Shown here: positions 5,232 to 5,813 of the stretch, piece by piece | How positions within the stretch are numbered: position 1 is the first letter of the stretch | How the letters are laid out: every line of letters starts with the position of its first letter | NCBI GenBank assembly: GCA_003152255.1 | Contig: PLZT01000319.1 | Coordinates: 17,837-23,649 of the forward strand | Source of the DNA: Methylocystaceae bacterium | GTDB taxonomy: Bacteria; Pseudomonadota; Alphaproteobacteria; Rhizobiales; Beijerinckiaceae | Length of the DNA stretch: 5,813 nucleotides | Direction of reading: 5' to 3' | Notes under the pieces: generated by a model | Told to the model about the DNA's origin: nothing | Databases searched by the model: none | Seen by the model: the letters and a program-made list of their open reading frames with translations, nothing else | Position numbers and translations under genes: made by a program

Positions 5232-5336
5232 AGAGCGCTTGCGGCAAAAGTGGACACCGGTTTTGCGTCGGAAAGCACGACAAAACAAAAGCATCTAGAG
5301 TCTTTGCGGTTCAGGCTAAACCGGAACGACTCTAGT
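5232..5336. repeat. Extragenic palindromic element of a kind common in Hyphomicrobiales
   Basis: Two hairpins lie side by side. The first, gcaaaagtggacaccggttttgc-like (5244-5266), pairs GCAAAA with TTTTGC. The second (5295-5335) pairs CTAGAGTC with GACTCTAG and, inside, CGGTT with AACCG. They are joined by an A-rich linker (acgacaaaacaaaagcat). Elements with a 'caaaagtgg-ccggttttgc' core, a GCGACAAAAC-like linker and a terminal GAGT-type stem are scattered between genes in many rhizobia and methanotrophs, from memory. Copy number in this genome cannot be seen from one window. The right arm overlaps the 3' end of the acyltransferase gene. Confidence 0.62.
5295..5335. terminator. Hairpin between convergent genes, possible bidirectional terminator
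   Basis: An 8-bp outer stem (CTAGAGTC with GACTCTAG) and a 5-bp inner stem (CGGTT with AACCG) enclose a 7-base loop. The hairpin lies 100 bases after the TauE/SafE stop and over the acyltransferase stop, where transcripts from both sides must end. No U-rich tract follows on either strand, so classical intrinsic termination is doubtful; it may instead protect 3' ends or be only part of the repeat. Confidence 0.38.
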
Positions 5337-5813
5337 CTCGGCGACCCGTTCGTGATGGGGCGCGAAGCGCCCGGCAAGTTCCATGAATGGCCGCTCAATG
5401 CGACGGTAGCAGATGTCGGCGATGATAAAGGCCAGTCCCGCGGCGAGCAGGGCGAGGCTCAGCGTCGAGAGGTCGTCGACCTTGGGCTTTTGTATTCGGC
5501 CAGAGGCCAAAAAGATCAAACCGAGCATCGGAAAATGCACGAGATATAGCGAGTAGCAGCGCTCGCCGCACCAGGCGAACGAGCGCATCACCGCTCCCGC
5601 TTGGCGAGGTTCAGCCTTGTGGTTCACGACGCCGAACGTCACCAACGCCATGGCTAGATCGACCCAAGTCGGGCCAAAAACACTGTCGTTCCGCCCTCCC
5701 GGCAGCAGATAGGGAGCAAATAGCACGACGATGAGGAAGAGGGCGCTCCCGGCGCCGATCGCCAAACGCGGATCGAAGCGTTTCGCCAGGCTAGACCGTA
5801 TGTTCGCCGTATG
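5316..5813 (-). CDS. Acyltransferase family 3 (OafA/YrhL-like) membrane protein, C-terminal part, cut by window edge
   Basis: The frame is open to the right edge, giving 165 residues of the C-terminal half. Hydrophobic helices include ALFLIVVLFAPYLL and LIFLAS. The CGERCYSLYLVHFPMLGLIF segment matches the conserved 'G..SYSLYLVHFPV' helix of the acyltransferase-3 family, and YRRIERPFMELAGRF matches its 'YR.IE.PF..L' ending. Such proteins transfer acetyl or other acyl groups to sugars of O-antigen, exopolysaccharide or Nod factors at the cytoplasmic membrane. The catalytic N-terminal part lies outside the window, so the substrate cannot be inferred. A TTG at about 5765 is not a true start, because the family region continues upstream of it. 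The last residues (ETRVVPV) and the TAG stop are encoded inside the palindromic element, so the native C-terminus may have been replaced. It is convergent with the TauE/SafE gene and functionally unrelated to it. Confidence 0.92.
   Translation of the reverse strand, partial: HTANIRSSLAKRFDPRLAIGAGSALFLIVVLFAPYLLPGGRNDSVFGPTWVDLAMALVTFGVVNHKAEPRQAGAVMRSFAWCGERCYSLYLVHFPMLGLIFLASGRIQKPKVDDLSTLSLALLAAGLAFIIADICYRRIERPFMELAGRFAPHHERVAETRVVPV

Noticed and set aside
1..5813. CRISPR array, tRNA, rRNA, toxin-antitoxin pair or phage genes
   Set aside because: I looked on both strands and saw no regularly spaced repeats, no tRNA-like cloverleaf and no recognisable proteins of these kinds.

Overview
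The window reads as chromosomal DNA of a GC-rich alphaproteobacterium, most likely a Hyphomicrobiales (Rhizobiales) member. The grounds are strong G/C third-position bias, the sequence character of the cytochrome bd genes, and an extragenic palindrome of a kind common in that order. A methanotroph such as Methylocystis or Methylosinus would fit, but that is a guess from the sequence alone.

The left half (1-2857, minus strand) is a respiratory block. Read in its own direction it holds a small two-helix membrane protein with several cysteines (2857-2435), a 55-residue single-helix protein matching the CydP type of oxidase small subunit (2317-2150), complete cydA (2130-574) and the first 186 codons of cydB (560 to the window edge). 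CydA keeps all the haem and quinol residues of the E. coli-type bd oxidase, including a long Q-loop and GRQPW. The block should make a high-affinity quinol oxidase.

The middle (2858-3669) is a graveyard between the two halves. On the minus strand, 3043-3280 holds a frameshifted remnant of a Crp/Fnr-family regulator (C-terminal part only). After an AT-rich stretch, the plus strand carries a possible promoter and a 30-codon signal-peptide-like ORF. Next comes the C-terminal tail of an RND efflux pump, with an adjoining piece of the same pump lying in the opposite orientation between two 17-bp perfect inverted repeats. Turning that piece around on paper restores the RND sequence and also gives one open frame from 3350 to 3694.

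The right half (3670-5195, plus strand) is an intact three-gene operon: an AhpD-like carboxymuconolactone decarboxylase-family protein with a CxxC motif, a single-domain rhodanese, and a TauE/SafE family permease. Together these suggest handling of reactive sulfur (persulfide, thiosulfate or sulfite) with anion export. An extragenic palindromic element (about 5232-5336) follows, and then the convergent 3' part of an acyltransferase-3 membrane protein that runs off the right edge. The acyltransferase stop codon lies inside the element's hairpin. I see no tRNA, rRNA, CRISPR array or intact insertion sequence, and no clearly new defence or mobile system. The most unusual structure is the inverted RND segment.
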